A DNA stretch of 64,000 nucleotides from Xanthoparmelia taractica (Eukaryota > Ascomycota > Lecanoromycetes > Lecanorales > Parmeliaceae): positions 115,926 through 179,925 of the forward strand of contig JANQBS010000070.1 in the NCBI GenBank assembly GCA_033085395.1. The letters are read 5' to 3'. Below the pieces are notes generated by a model. The model saw nothing but the letters and a program-made list of their open reading frames with translations, was not told where the DNA came from and ran no database searches. Position 1 is the stretch's first letter, and each line of letters begins with the position of its first letter. Shown piece after piece: positions 23,001 to 36,761 of this stretch. The position numbers were made by a program, and so were the translations under genes.

Positions 23001-26000
23001 ACAGGGCACGGTTGTCATTCTCTGACGCTGTTAGTCTGCCTTTGACGGTTATTAGCTCTCTCTCCAAGCGCTCTTTATGCTGGTCGTGTTGGGTACGGAA
23101 ATTGTCTGAATCAGCAATTATCTTGGTAAGAGACTGCACTTCGTCCGCTAGACGATGGCACTCGGCCTCGATTTGGTCGCATTGCGCAGTTTTGATATCC
23201 AGCTCCTTTCTGAGGCTGGCTTGACGCTCATTGGCTTGCCGTGAGATACTACGTTCCACTGCTGTCTCGGCCTGCAGCCTCGAGGATTCTGCCTCCACGA
23301 AGCGCTCTCGCAGCTTTTTCAGTTCTATTTGCAGGTCTTTACGATTTTTCTCAGCATTAGCTCGCGCCTCAATTGCACGACGTAGGGTATCTTGTTGCAC
23401 GTAAAGCTCCTTCTCGATGGTAATCTTCGACTCATTGAGGTTTTGATATTCCTCCTTCAAGGTTGTCATTTTGTGATCACTTAGCATTTGGACGTCATCC
23501 CTAGACTGTCTTTCCCGACTGAGCTCCGCCTGCAGTTGAAACACCTCCGCTTTAAGATCCTCTATCTGACCGTTCAACATCTTGCGGCTATTGCTGGCCT
23601 GTGTATCCTCAGATAACTTGGCATCAAGGACTTTCTTGGTATCTGCTGCCTCCCTTTCTAGTTGAGCTTTCTGCGATTTGGTAGCATCCACTTCCGCTTG
23701 GATCTCACGCAACCGTTTCTGAACGTTATCATGCCGGGAAGCGAACATGCTTCGCTCCGCCTCTAGTGTCGTGCGCTCGGCATCGTGCCTCTTTTGATCC
23801 GATCTTAACACAGCTATCTCGCTCTCCTTCCGTCTCACCATATCCTCATAGCCGGTTGAAGTGGACGAGAGCTCTTGGAGTTGTTGTCGGATTTGACGGT
23901 TGTCATCCAGAAGATCCTTTACCTGTTTTCGTGAAAGGTGCAAGTCCTTTGTGGTCGTTGCGAGCTTGATATCTAGATCTTGATCTGTTTCCAGAACCCT
24001 TCTCTCGAGGTCGGAAACTTTTCGTTCTTGCAAATGCAACTGGCTCTCTAGCATTTTATTCTCCTGGACAAGTCCTTCGTGCCTATCGTCTTTCTCCAAC
24101 CTAGCTCTTTCGTTCTCGCCAATTCGATGGTCCAGGTCAGAGATTTTGTCTAAGAGCTCTTTTTTGTCAATTTCTAGTCTGCTGATGATCTGTCCGGCCT
24201 GCTCTAGCTGACCACGCCATTTCTCAGCTTGCTCTTCCGCCCTCTTTTTTGCATCCACGAGGTCGTCGAGGTGATCTTCAAGGCTCTCTTGATCTTCTAT
24301 CGCACCTGCAAGCTTTTCAGTCAGCTCTGCTTCACGCTGCTGCAAGCGCTTGAATATCTCCTCTTTGTCGAGCGCCAGTGAGCGTTCGCTTTCAAGGGTT
24401 TGCTGGATACGTTGAACTTCGGTATCTGCGCGCCTCCTCTCTTCTTCGAGCCTCAACCGATCGGTACTCTCCTGTTGTACCCGGACTTCCAGCTTCTGAA
24501 TCGTCTCGTCGCGCCTTCTGACTTCTCCAGCAGTCCTGGTAGCACCTAGCAAGGGTTTCATCCGAACGAAGAGGCTCCACCATGGATTGTTGCAAAGGTC
24601 GCTGTAGACCCTGAAGTTTCGCTGAATGATTCGAGTTGCTTCAGCTCGGTATAGGTGCTTGTTGGCAATCCTTCGTTGGGTGAAGCCTCGTGCAATCGAT
24701 TGAAATCTAGACATCACATCCCGAATAAGAGAATCACGCTGCTCTTCAAGTTCTGCTAGCACGCCGGCTCTGAAGAAAACCTTCGTCAAGCCTACTCGAT
24801 ACAGAGCATTGTCCAAGTACAGTTTTTCAAGCATTATCTGAGCGGCTGTTCGACCTTCGAGATAGCCTTTAGGCATGTTGCGGCAGAGGACTTCGTATCG
24901 CTGGCGAAACTCCGCAAAAGGCAGTCTATTGGGAAAGCCGGTCCTGGCAATCCTGATACCTTCGAGAACACCATTGCATCGCAGCTGGTCGAGGACAAGC
25001 GGTGCGCTGAATAGCTTAGGCCGCTTCCTGTGGTTGGGAAGAATACAACGCACAAAGTGGGGATGAGTAGAGTGAAGCTGATTCATTAAACTGGAAAGTT
25101 GTTCTTTGTGTCGTTGTGCCACCGTCCTAAAGAGCCCTTTCTTGACACGGCTCCTTGTTGCGCCGGCATCTTCATCAAAGTCGGAACAGTCGGTAAAGAG
25201 CGTAGCGATGTGTTTATCGCTGGAAGATGCAAGAAGCCTCGTGATGTTATCATTGAGCGGGTCCTTGTTTTTCTCCAGCCATCCAACCGTAGAATACTCC
25301 ACTTCAGCTGCGTAGTGTGTCAAGATGAAGCCTTGAGCTAATCGTGATGGCCGATACTTGGGCGTCTTCCGGTCCCATAAAGAGTGCATCTTTTCAGTGA
25401 AGGATTTATCTGTAGCTTTTGGCATGACGGAGTCTTCGTCAAGGCAGGAGAAAACTCCTATGGGGTTTGGGAGCTCAATAAGATCAATGGTGGGCTGTAG
25501 GTCCTTCCCAAAATCAATGAACTTCCACTCAATCTGCTCCCTTGCATACTCTTCTTGTTCGAGGACAAACATGTGATGGTTGAAGAATTGCTGAAGTTTC
25601 TCGTTGGTGTAATTGATGCACAATTGCTCGAAGCTATTCTCTTCAAAGATTTCAAATCCGGCGATATCTAAGACTCCGATGAAGTAGGAATCATCAAGGC
25701 CCATCCCATTCCGATCAAGCTGACGATTGATGCGAGACACGAGATCGCCAAAAGCTCGTTCGTAGATACCCTTCGACAAAGCATCCAAAGACGAGCGGAC
25801 CTGTTCTGGCGTTTGAGCTTTCTCGACCCATTCTCTGCCAGCCTTGACTCTTGGGTGAAGCAATCCTTGAACGAAAGGGTCAATGGCAATACCGAGCAGC
25901 CGGCAGACTTTCTCGGCTTGCCCATACGCGTCATCGGTGATTGTGGCCTGATCGGCCCGCAAGCTCTCCTTCATCACTGTGATATTACCAAGGAGCAAGA

Positions 26001-27471
26001 CTGCAGCGACAGTACGGAGCACAGATCGCTGTTCCTTCTCGGGAAAACCCATGACGTGGAAGGCCTCGAGCAAAGAGTTCCACTCGTCCACGTCTGAGAC
26101 TCCCGCAATCATGTCGTTACCACCTCTCGTGTAGATGAAATCCTCCACCCCCAAGTCAGCAATCATGAAGTCTTCCTTCATGCGGCGGTCTGCCCCTCTG
26201 AGCAGTTGGTAGAACACATGATAACTTCTCTCGTTAGAGTTGAGCTTTACAACTCGAGACTTCTCTAGCAGATACCAGTCAATGAAAGCTCCTGCGATTT
26301 GCCCTGACCGGGAAAATCCGATGCGAATAAATTTCCCAAAACGTGATGAATTGTTGTTGCGTACAGTCTGGGCATTTCCAAAGGCCTCCAGGATTGGGTT
26401 GGCTCTCAAGATCTGCTGCGAAAGGTTAGAGAATTGCCGGCCTCCAGATTTGAGCCCTGGAGAATCAGAAGTTGCTACGGCTGCAAGATATTGGATGACT
26501 TTCTTAGTATTTTCGGTTTTGCCAGCACCTGATTCGCCGCTGATCGAAGCATTAGCGGATTTTGGATGTCTGGTGTGAAAGACACTTACGTGACTAAAAT
26601 GCTCTGGTTTTCCCCCTCATCAATCAAGTTTCGGAAGGCACCATCGGCCATGGCGTATATGTGAGGTTTTGTATCTTCTCTGCTGCGCCCCTTGTACATG
26701 TCCATGTACTCGCTGGTATAGATAGGCAGTGGACAGTACGGATTGACGGTGACCAAAAACAAGCCAGAGTAAGTCTGGTGGATTCGATTAGCTAAGCTTT
26801 AGATCATCGCTCAGATAACCTACATAAATCAAATCTGCTTGATACCTCATATGGAGATTGTGGACCACAGAGGCCTCGTTCAAATGAGTGAGCTCCGCCA
26901 TATCATCTGCCTTGTCGAACTTGGCAGGGTTTACTTTATCAACGGTCTCGGCATCGACCTCTCGCTGCTGAGATGTTGTCAGCAATCCCAGCAGGTCCAA
27001 TGGAGTTTGCAGGCTCCATACACTCTCGTCGTCGCATTGTACAAGCAAGCGACCAGCACGAAGCTCCTCGACTACCCATCCTCTCACAAACGCTGACTGT
27101 GGGTCTCGCAGCCAGACGTAACGTTTCCCGGAAAAGTCGTTCTCGCCCTCTATACCCCCAATTTTGTCACCAACCCTTTGAGACTCTTCGGTCTTGATGA
27201 ACTTTGGTGCGAAGGTATTAGATGACTGATGAATTGCTCTGGTTGAGTTGGATCTCTGCATCGCCAGCTGCAATGGCGCAAAGCTTGATCCACTCGGAGG
27301 AGAAAATGACTGGTTGCGATTATGCGCGAAAGGGGCTCCTGTGCCTGAAGGCGAGGTAATTATAGCGCTTTTGGGTCTCGTAGTCGGCGTCGCAAGGCCT
27401 GGCGAGGGGGAGGGTGAAGCTCTGTCGAAAGGATTGTTGCGCCATGCGCTGCCAGGACCTGTTGTTGACAT
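20051..27471 (-). CDS. Conventional (class II) myosin heavy chain
   Basis: Exons 27471-26824, 26774-26590, 26539-20557 and 20494-20051 join into 2,419 residues. A Ser/Pro-rich extension (~110 residues) precedes the SH3-like domain (YVWLRDPQSAFVRGWVVEE) and the motor. The P-loop GESGAGKTENTKK spans the second intron. Switch regions include NNNSSRFGKF and DIAGFEIFEENSFEQLCIN, and the actin-binding loop includes HPHFVRCILPN. One or two IQ-type segments follow (IARGFTQRRIANK, EATRIIQRNFRVY). About 1,450 residues of heptad coiled coil and a basic Gly-rich tail complete it. It matches fungal myosin II (Myo1/MyoB), which drives the contractile ring at septation. The last intron removes 62 bp and keeps the conserved tail RSVRNVDRTVRDLQ in frame. 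Confidence 0.95.
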
Positions 27472-28171
27472 GCTGCCGGTCTTCCCTCTCCCCTCTCCCT
27501 CTCCAAACGTTTTCGACCGAACAGGAGAAAATCAACTCTTCCGTAGAGGCATGGTATTACCGGGTCGGAAACCAAACCAATCCAGTGACCGTGTCGTATG
27601 AGAAGAGTGAACGAAGAAGATGGCAAGCTCACCTTACTATATTCCTGTGCAGCCAATTCGAAAAGTAAACACAACTGATCAGAGCCTTAGGGTTACAAGT
27701 TAGCTCGCGTCTCCTCGCTTCGCGCTTGCCGAAGCCGGATTAGCTCGGCGCTAAGCTAACCAAAAGCTTGTCCACACTAGGTAAGCGTGGCAAGGTAGAC
27801 AGACTTCTTTCTAAATTCAACTAACTTAGGTACGAAGTACTCTCAAGCTTCACTCCCACTCATCTTACTTATATATGTGCCTTTGACTGACACCTTTCCA
27901 TTCCCTTTCTCATCCAAGACTACTTTACACTCGTCAGACTTACCTCTTCCAGAGGGTTAGTCTCGACAATCACTCCTGCGAAAATCGACCTCTTTCTTCT
28001 TGAATTGTAGTTTCTTGTCATTCCTCATTCCAGTCCACCATGCGCGCTGTTTCGCGCAATCTCCTATGTACAGTTCGAATATTCTCCGAACACCTTACCA
28101 CTAATCACCAGTGAACTTCGACGCTTTACATCTTCTTGACCCATGAGGCAAGCATTCCCTTGTCACTCGCC
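27472..28171. promoter_or_regulatory. Divergent promoter region, myosin II / Red1-like gene
   Basis: A 700-bp gap. Starts point outward from both ends. CT-rich tracts lie at 27885-28030 on the red1 side, and an upstream ORF sits at 28040-28114. No other gene seen. Confidence 0.5.
28040..28114 (+). CDS. Upstream ORF (24 codons) in the leader of the Red1-like gene
   Basis: A short frame begins at an ATG in a favourable context (CCACCATGC) and ends with TGA, 57 bp before the main ATG at 28172. A second upstream ATG at 28143 is out of frame and overlaps the main start. Together they could restrain translation. Whether the transcript includes them is unknown. Confidence 0.35.
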   Translation: MRAVSRNLLCTVRIFSEHLTTNHQ

Positions 28172-31100
28172 ATGTCGAATTATCCTCTTCCTCCTACATT
28201 TGGGACCCCCTTCAACCCGAATCGCCACATGGAATCGCCCGCTGGCACTTACGATCAGGATCTGCCTCAATACCCGTATCCGTATCAGAACCCTTCGTTT
28301 CCGTATGGTCAAGGCCAGATGACCGGCACGTCTATAGTACCGCATACGAGTCCGAACTCCCATTCCTTTCGTTCTAATGCTCAAGGTGTGTTGACCCCAA
28401 GCTCTGGGAATGAAGTAAATGGAATCCTATACGCACCTTACGGTGGAAAAGTCCAACAAAGTGCCTTTCAGACTCCGGTATATCCTCCCATGCCATTTGC
28501 GCATGGCGTCCCTTCTTACGGAGCTCGACCCTTCAGGCAACCTTCCACAAACTCAAATCATCCTTCAGATCCTAGTACCCTCTTTACAAATCTACGCCCT
28601 GCTGTAGAAGTCCAAAGCACGAATATTAGGGATTCTGATGCTGTTCCACCTGCGTTGTCCGAACTGGAAGAAGGCGAGCTCGACGATGAAGAAGTCGGGA
28701 AAACAGCCGGTCAATCAACAGCAAGTACATCGACACCGTCAGGAGTATCGCAAAACAAGCGTCATGAGAATGTAGACTCGGCGGAAAGTGATTCCAGCCG
28801 CCGTGCTGCAAATGCTCCAATCATACCGCTTCCTGGACTAAACCAAGGTAAGTTTCCGCTCCACATTACTGGCGTGTACGGCTTCGGGTTTTTATTTATT
28901 TGGTCCAGATTCACTTGCTGCGCCTAGTTCTCAACATTTCACTACATCACAATTTCAGCAATATTCCGCGCTGAACGGCTTCCTCGCTAATTCAAATGAT
29001 CCTCAACGCTCGCGGACAGCAGAGTGCACATCAGTTCAGCATCAGCTATCAACAAACACTAGTAAACAAGGATCTAAGGAAGTAAACCAGCACCTGGTAG
29101 ACCAGAAGATGGAGGAAGCCAAACAAGCACTGCGAGACTTGCATTCGCAAGGCTTTGATTTCGATCAGATCGTCAATGCGGGCTTAGATCCTGGAGTACT
29201 CCGGAAACTTTACGACATGATCGAAGAGCCAGTCACAGTTTCGTCAGACCTACTGCAACGAAAGATGGTGAAGACTGGGGTTGCGGACGCGCCGACTGAA
29301 AGCGCAACTGAGAGAACTCACGACCAACATCCCGAATCAGCACAAAAGGACTCAAATGGCGCCGTCGTTCATATTGAGAAATTACCAAATCTGGTTACCG
29401 AGGAAGTAAGGATAAATAGCCAGCTGACTCTTGCAGCGGCCAAGAACGAGGGAAAATCAATGCAAAACCAAGCCAGCTTGGCGAAGTTCTCAAAATCCCC
29501 GAATGTTAGCCCACTAGGTAAATCTTCAGGTGTCAAAGCTGGCGGGACAAAGATACTCGATCGCAAGGAATATATTGCCCGAATGTTGGCAGCTAAGGCT
29601 GGCAAACCCCCGGTCAGCACCACTATTCCTGAGTCCTCTCAGACACCGACCGTCGCAGACATGGGAGCATATGCTCAAGTCCCGTCGTCAGCCACTGTAG
29701 CAGCCGTTATTCCTGCTACCATTTTCCAAGCATCAAGAGATTCGATTAATACTGCACCGGGAAGCCAAAAGGAAGACTCGGAAGTGGAAGCGAAAAGAAA
29801 AGCTCAGACAGATCTAGCGCGTCAGAAAATCGAGGCACTGAAATTTCGTGAATCCTTTCAACAACAGGCTCGATCAGCAACCGGCAGTGATGTAGTGAGC
29901 ACCGGCCAGCAAAGTCCGGCCACAGCTGTTCCCAGTATCCCGGCTGAAAGGCCTATTCCAACTCCACGAGCCTTGCCCAGTCGCCAAAGCTCTTACTTTT
30001 CCCCAGCAAGCCAGAAGCCACCTTTTAGCATCCCTGGATTGTTCATGACATCAGAGGTTCTGGAACCTGCAAACCGTTCTAAGCCGCTCGCGAATGAGGG
30101 TATCGCAGTCTCAACGCAGAGAGTCGGTAGCGCCAGCTTAGGCGCATCACAGGAAGGCCTCCGTCCGGACGCTGCTGTCTCGGCTCAATCCCCAGCAGTG
30201 GATAAGACATCGAGCTTATTCGAAGCCTCCTCTGATCTCAGTTCTGCTTTACCTGCGACCATCTCAACAACAACCTCTTTCAATCGGAAGCGCCAGAGAG
30301 CTTCTGACTTCATTGATTCACCTCCCACTCGCGTAAAAAGACCACTGGGGCATCAAGAGGATACCAGTGTCATTATAGACATTAGCGACGATGAGTTCAG
30401 CAATGATACCTCGGGAGACGAATCCTTAGAGACAGCGGATCCTCGAGATTCTCTCACAAGGAAGTCTCAAGTCATTGTTCCAAGCAATATCAAAACATAT
30501 CCGATCAAGAGCCTGCCTCCGCTACCGGATCTTCCACAACGAAATAAATCAGTCATAACCACGTCTCCTGCTGCACAGGCGTCCGGACAGAGCGGTGATT
30601 TGAAAGGTTTGAAATCGAAGGAGATGGAAATCGAAGTCATGAATCGCAAGATTGCTGAGCTCGAGCAGCGGATCGCTATCAAAGCTAAGCAGACTGCAAG
30701 TTGCAATCATAGTCCCGGAAATTCTAGCCGCGTAACGATTTCACCATCGCCAGGTGAAGCTTCACATGCGACCAACAACAAACCGAATATGCCCATGAGT
30801 GTCTCAGACCCACAGAATGACCATATCGCAAATGTCGAGAACCAAGAGTTGATCACTGCGCTCGCCGAGACAAATGAGATCGCAGCAGCAGAGCAGCTAA
30901 ATGCAGAGCAACAATTAGAGGAAGTCGAACGAGCAAAGGCCGAGGCTGAACGGTCCTTAGCTACAGAGATTACTCTAGGCTCGACGGCTGACCAATCGAT
31001 CACGCGGGATGAGAGTATACAAACCACACAAGCAGAGGAGCAATCGAATCTTCGGGAAGGGGGGCTGCAGTCCGATGGAGAAGAACCAGAGCGGGTTCAA

Positions 31101-32952
31101 GTTGAGGAAGAGCGATGTCTGGGAAAAGGCCAGAACCGGCAAACCCAAGGAGAAGAGACAAAGGAATTCCGCCAAGAAGAAGCAGACCGATATCTTCAGA
31201 AGCAAGCACAGCCGCTGACGCAAGGGACACGAGAAGAGCGGTTTCAAGAGCAAAAACAGGAAAGGTCCCTGGACGACCAACGGCAGGCTCGAAAGTCCGA
31301 AATAGAGTCAGGATTGCCTCTCCTCGATGCCGAAGTCGAGAGGACAAGAAAAAGGCTTGTTACTTTACGACAAGAAATGGCAGCCTTAGAAACGCAACTT
31401 CAGAAAGGCATCGAGGGCAGGCAAGGTCTAATTGAAGAACTTCACACATTATCGCTGTCTAGAGAGGTATTGCCTGCGCCTATGGATCTTGACGTTTGTG
31501 ACGTACCAAAGCAATCAACAAGCACCGAAGAATTACTAAGTAAGTGCCCTTACTTATCAAGGCCGTTGATGTGTTCAGAGTAACACAGATTGATTGAGAT
31601 CCCTTTTGTTAGCTATGACGGAACCTTCAGCGTCAGTCGAGATGGTCCCAGACTTGGGTCCAATACACATTTCGGGCGGTGTCGAGATCGAGAGGGAGGC
31701 GCGAGAAGGCCCTCCAATACGAACCCCAGCAGATCGGATGTCACATGGAGAACTCGAGGAAGAAATCATGGACACATTCCATAGCGATGTCGACGAGGGC
31801 GAGCTTTCGCTTTACAGCCCGAAAGCCGCGCCTGAGGCTCAGGACACTTCTGGTTTCGTCGACGACTACGAAAACTATGAGCCGCCTAGTGAAATAAGCA
31901 TAACCCAGAGGCAGGAGCCAGATCCTGACGGTGTCCTGTTGTCTCAGGACCTTGAAACAGCAACGGCGGATCTACCAGCCCAAACGCAAAATCAACCCTC
32001 TAGTGACCTGAATGCTGAACATACAGAAAAGTCCATTTCGGCTGGGTCGTCACCCACCGCCAGTGTTAACATGGCGGGTGACGAGCAGTCACGGCGGTCA
32101 CAATCTCGTAGTTTGTCTCTGGCTAGTACGAGTGACCCCGATGATTACGAGCCGCCTGAGCCAGCATCGCTAGGTGAAGAAGTACCGCGGTCTACTCACA
32201 TATCGAGCGTCAACTCGGAGACATCCTTCTCTCCACCTGATATCGAAATAAAAGATTTCGTTGCACACACGAGCTCGGACCCAGTACTAGCAGTTCATCA
32301 ACAGGTGAGTGTCGGTGCCATTACAGTCGAAGCTGGGTTCTCACAGTTAAAGATATTGTTGCTCTTCGCTGATGCTCGCTGATAAGATACAGGCGCAAAA
32401 GGTTGAGCCCAATCGTAGATTGGGACATTTTACACCGTATGAGAGTCCATTGAAGCAATTCAAGTCGTTCCGATACCATCCTCGGTATCTTGAGGAAGTC
32501 TCTAGTGGGTTTCGATCATTGACTTATAGTCATACCATCAATCCAGACATCCCGCTCTGTCGCTATGAATTAGACGGCGTATGCAATGACGATTCTTGCC
32601 AGAGCCAGCATCTGAGGAGCGTTGGTTTGAGTGGTGCGTGGATTGAGGCTTGATTGCGTGTATTTCGCCGTTGCTCTACGACGGTTTCCTTCTGTCTATC
32701 ATATGTTTTACAAGTTGATGAAGTGTACAAGCTGACCCAGGGTTCGTCACTCGCGCAGATGACAAGATTCTCGTCGATTTAGGAGCCAAACCAGACGACG
32801 GCTCCTCGCCGGATGAATTCGGGAACGGGTTACGAGAAATCATCCACGACATTCGTTCCAGGAAGATAAGAGATTTCAACATCGTGGCAGGAGAAATAAC
32901 CGCATACCGTGCCAAATTCCTCGGAGACAGCTCCAAGGTTTTACCCTTGTAG
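28172..32952 (+). CDS. Red1/ZFC3H1-like C3H zinc-finger protein (RNA surveillance scaffold)
   Basis: Exons 28172-28847, 28909-31539, 31613-32304, 32393-32633 and 32741-32952 give 1,483 residues. Most of it is disordered. There is an acidic motif SELEEGELDDEE, a short helix (EEAKQALRDLHSQGFDFDQI), an acidic patch VIIDISDDEFSND, and long Glu/Gln-rich coiled coils (residues ~850-1,080). The C-terminus carries PLCRYELDGVCNDDSCQSQH, matching the zf-C3H1 pattern (Cys-Cys-Cys-His) of fission-yeast Red1 and human ZFC3H1. That family links nuclear RNA to the exosome through Mtr4/Mtl1 (MTREC/PAXT). The final exon adds a charged tail. Assignment rests on the finger and the layout, so function is inferred. 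Confidence 0.78.
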
Positions 32953-33376
32953 ACCGGACTCGTAGACGAACGGCAAGTAAGCATGACTGTCTTGGTGTCG
33001 AGGAGAGAGCAATTGTGCAAGCCCAGGAAGACATTGCCATGGAAACATGACGTTGTCGCCGACGAGTATTCTTACCATTCTACCACTCGGGGATTCTTTT
33101 GCGTAGCCAGTTGTTGGCGTTGGTTTTATTTCCTTTGTGAGTAGTAAGCATAGCGTGGACCTGGCTGCATCGTGGGGATGCAGCATAAAAGTATGCGAAG
33201 ATACCCGATTTAATCGAAGGGTCCAGATGTTCCTTGCAGAAAGGGCTGGAGCGCAAGTGAAAGATGGCTTGCAGTAAGGAAGAACACCATCTTTGGGAGA
33301 TGGTGGGGAAGTTTGTGGTAGGGTTGGTTGTAGTGTTGATCAAGGGGGGCAACAAACTTGTTTTGCCGGGGGAGGA

Positions 33377-33389
33377 GGGGGGGGGGGGG
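33377..33389 (+). repeat. Poly-G tract
   Basis: Thirteen consecutive G bases inside a GGAGG-rich stretch, within intergenic DNA. Confidence 0.8.
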
Positions 33390-34028
33390 AGGAAAGACAG
33401 TAGAGACAGAGAGGAAAGACGAGCTGGGCGGGAGAGGTCTAATGGCTTTCTTTACTTAATTGGTAGTAGTAATCATAACATCTTTTTGACACTACGAAGT
33501 ACATTATCCAAACACAAACATTTTCCCTTTTGTGCGTTGGAAGTAGGTTCAGTTCAGTACCTTGGTATGAAGTAGCTAGTAGCTTGTATGATGTAATAAT
33601 CATAATGATAATAATAATAATAACGGGGTGGGGTATGCGTTGCACGTGGTGTGCCTTGCTTGGGTTGATTTTACAACCTTGGCCAATCAATCAATACCGG
33701 CATGCACGTGTGGAGGAGAGGCAGATGTGATTAGCCAAAGGTTGATTCAATAATACTGTAAGTCTGTAAATATATCCCCTCAATCACCCATATGTGGTTT
33801 GATCAGGTACTTTTACTTCGGATGCTTGATATTCTGATATTCCTCCGTGTGTGATGATAATCCTTTGTCAGGAAAAGGAAGGTCCAAAGGCAATTTGACT
33901 TTTCACCTTTTGTCGCATGGGAGAATTGTAGCCTGCCATTGGCCTGGTCTGTCCGCCCTTCTCTTTTCCATCCTTACCTTATATGCAAAAATTGATCCAA
34001 GAAAGAGCATTAACTATTCCATTATTCC

Positions 34029-34056
34029 ATTATAGCATTATAGCATTATAGCATTA
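34029..34056 (+). repeat. ATTATAGC tandem repeat
   Basis: About three and a half copies of an 8-bp unit (CATTATAG), 140 bp upstream of the PhoD-type gene. Confidence 0.7.
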
Positions 34057-34193
34057 TTACTTGCCCCCTAGGGCAGACAAGCAGAGTAGGACTGTTGTAC
34101 ATAAATATGCAGACGACGCCCGGAGAATGATTGCCAAGGTGAAGAAAGAAGTAATTGACATACCACTACTACTATTCCCTCTTGCACACAAGC

Positions 34194-36761
34194 ATGCTTC
34201 AATTCCTGACCCTCCTTCTCTTCACAGGCCTTGCGGTAGCCAACTACGCCTCCAACCTCAACTATCGAAGTCCTTCTCTCAATCATCCTGGCCTAGGCGT
34301 GTCAATCCACAAGGTACGCTGAATGAATTAATAAATACATACGTACTATCACCATATAATTGGATGGATGGATGGATGGATGGATTCAATAGTACCTGTA
34401 CGCTTTTGCCAACAACGCTCGGTGCAAATAGGTCAACAAGCGAAATAATGCTTCGTCTCCCTACCCTCCTACTGCCTTGAACTTCTCCCACGGCGTCGCT
34501 TCGGGAGACCCTTTTCCCAATTCCGTCATCATATGGACAAGATGTGCGCCAATCCGAGACGATGTCAACGACAACTCCACCGTCTCGGGTTATGTACCCT
34601 TGTATAATCCTGTCCCCATATACAACCAGAGCGACACTTCTCCTCCCTCCACCGCTCCCGTCTGTGTCAGCTACAAGGTTGCCTCAGACCATGCCTTCGC
34701 CAAGGTGGTCGATTCTGGCATGGCATATACCAGCTCCGATGTGGATTACACCCTCAAGGTATCCGACTGCCCCTTGACCACTGAAGACCCTGGAATTGAT
34801 AGCGTCAGATCGAAGCCCAGAATCTCACCCCCTACACTCGGTATTATTACCAATTCAGTGTGTGCAACTCCAATATCACCAGCCCAATTGGACGTACCAA
34901 GACCACACCGGCAAAAAATGACTTGGTGACCAAGATTGGTTTGGCAGTGTACTGTGAGTCTTCCCCGAAGCTGTCGCTTTCCCATGGAGAGCAGAAGCCG
35001 ACGTTGCACCAACATCCCCGGCATTGAGCCTTTACTCTACATCGCATGACTCCATATTCTCGTCTCAAACAAAACGAATGCTGACTCCGACTGCCGTACG
35101 CAGCATGCTCAAACTTTCCGTTTGGCTTCTTCAATGCGTATGGCAATCCAGGTAGGATTCCGCATCTTGTGAATTCCCATTGTCGATCTAACGATACCTG
35201 CATTTTACAGCTCGTAAGGACTCGGTGGACTACGTAATCCATCTCGGGGACTATATCTATGAATATAAAAACGGTGACTATGGATGGGGACAGAGTATTG
35301 GACGTATTCCGCTCCCAGATCGGACAATTTTCACGCTTTATGACTACCGGAAGCGAATAGCTACATACAGGACCGATCTTGATCTTCTCCTCAGTCATCA
35401 GACCTTCCCCTGGATTCCGGTTTGGGACGATCATGAGGTCGCTGATAATACTTACCGCGATGGCTCTTCCGGTACGTATAATCGGAGTACCACTCGCAGC
35501 GTAGCATTTCTTTCCCATCCTCAACCCCGGCATGATTCGCAAGAATCATTCTGAAAGCAGGAATGGCTTCTGCTCCTCATCCTACTCCTGAACACGGTCT
35601 CGCGATTTGACTCTGACTCGTGGAAATAGTATACTGACCCATTACCCCTGATTAGAACTGAACAATACCGAGGCCTCGTTTATCGGCGATGGGGGAATCA
35701 GTGTTGACCAGCGGAAGATGAACGCTGTTCGAGCTTATTTCGAGTGGATGCCTATCCGCCAGGTGGAGATGGACGACAATTTGCGGATTTGGAGAAGCTT
35801 TTCCATCGGCACATTGCTTGACCTTATCATGCTCGACACTCGTCAGTATGATAGGTCCATCACTGATTTGTACTGGAATACAGATTACATCCATCAGATC
35901 TCTAATGACGCAGGGCGCTCGATGATGGGCAGTCGCCAGGAAAACTGGTTTTTCGGCCAGCTCAAGTCTTCCGCGCAAAGGGCTGCAACCTGGAGAGTCG
36001 TCGGATCGCAAACAGTGTTCTCCCGGATCAATGAATCCATTGCATATGGAAATGTAGATCCGCTCGACTATGATGCATGGGTATGTGATCTCCTTCGGGT
36101 CTCCATTCCCGGTTGGATGCAGTATCGCTTTAGCCGTTTCCCCTGTCAAGTACTAGCCTCTACTGGAGACACTGATTTAGAGGATCTATAGGATGGTTAC
36201 CAAGCGAACCGAAACAGAACGTTTCAAACCCTGTACGACAGCAACATTGGCAACAATATTGTCATCTCAGGCGATTCCCATGCGAATTGGGCCAGCGACC
36301 TCATCTGGCTCGACGAGCACCCGTACGATCCCTTGACAGGGAACGGCAGCATCGGAGTTGAATTCGCCGGGACAGCAGTTTCATCACCTTCACCTTATGG
36401 CCACAACATCACTCTAGCCAAAGCCAATAATGCGAGCAATTATCTAGTCCAATACAACCGCGAGCTGCAATGGTCGGAGCTGTATTATCGCGGCTACTTT
36501 GAGCTTCAAATCAGTCACGAGTCGGTGAAGGCAAACTACTTCGGAATGCCAACAATCGTCAACCGCAATCCAGATGAAATCAGCCTGGCAAATTTCACGG
36601 TGTTGAGTGGGGCCAACGCCCTACAGAGAAATCCAAGTCCTGGCGGTGGTGTAGTAGAGAATGGTGCGTTGAAATTGGGCAAAACCGTGCAGACCAATTC
36701 CACCAACAATACCGTGACCGGGACGTACTTTATCTCAAACGATCCGGTAGAAGATTTGTGA
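34194..36761 (+). CDS. PhoD-type secreted alkaline phosphatase / phosphodiesterase
   Basis: Seven exons (34194-34313, 34432-34758, 34809-34953, 35104-35151, 35211-35471, 35656-36080, 36192-36761) give 631 residues. A signal peptide opens it (MLQFLTLLLFTGLAVA). The PhoD-like N-terminal beta domain starts at NFSHGVASGDPFPNSVIIWTR. The metal site follows: YSCSNFPFGFF, HLGDYIYEY, VWDDHEVADNTYRDG, and near the end GDSHANW. These motifs carry the Asp, Asn and His ligands of PhoD enzymes, which cleave phosphate mono- and diesters using Ca/Fe. Several NxS/T sites fit a secreted glycoprotein. Secretion and substrate are inferred. Confidence 0.9.
34361..34385 (+). repeat. TGGA tetranucleotide repeat in first intron of the PhoD-type gene
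   Basis: Six tandem TGGA units inside the intron at 34314-34431, likely variable in length between strains. Confidence 0.85.

Larger units (their letters stand above)
32953..34193. other. Intergenic region with simple repeats
   Basis: No supported gene in 1.24 kb. It contains a 13-base G run (33377-33389) in a purine-rich stretch, an ATA/ATAATA run near 33600-33622, and an ATTATAGC repeat (34029-34056). Confidence 0.5.
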
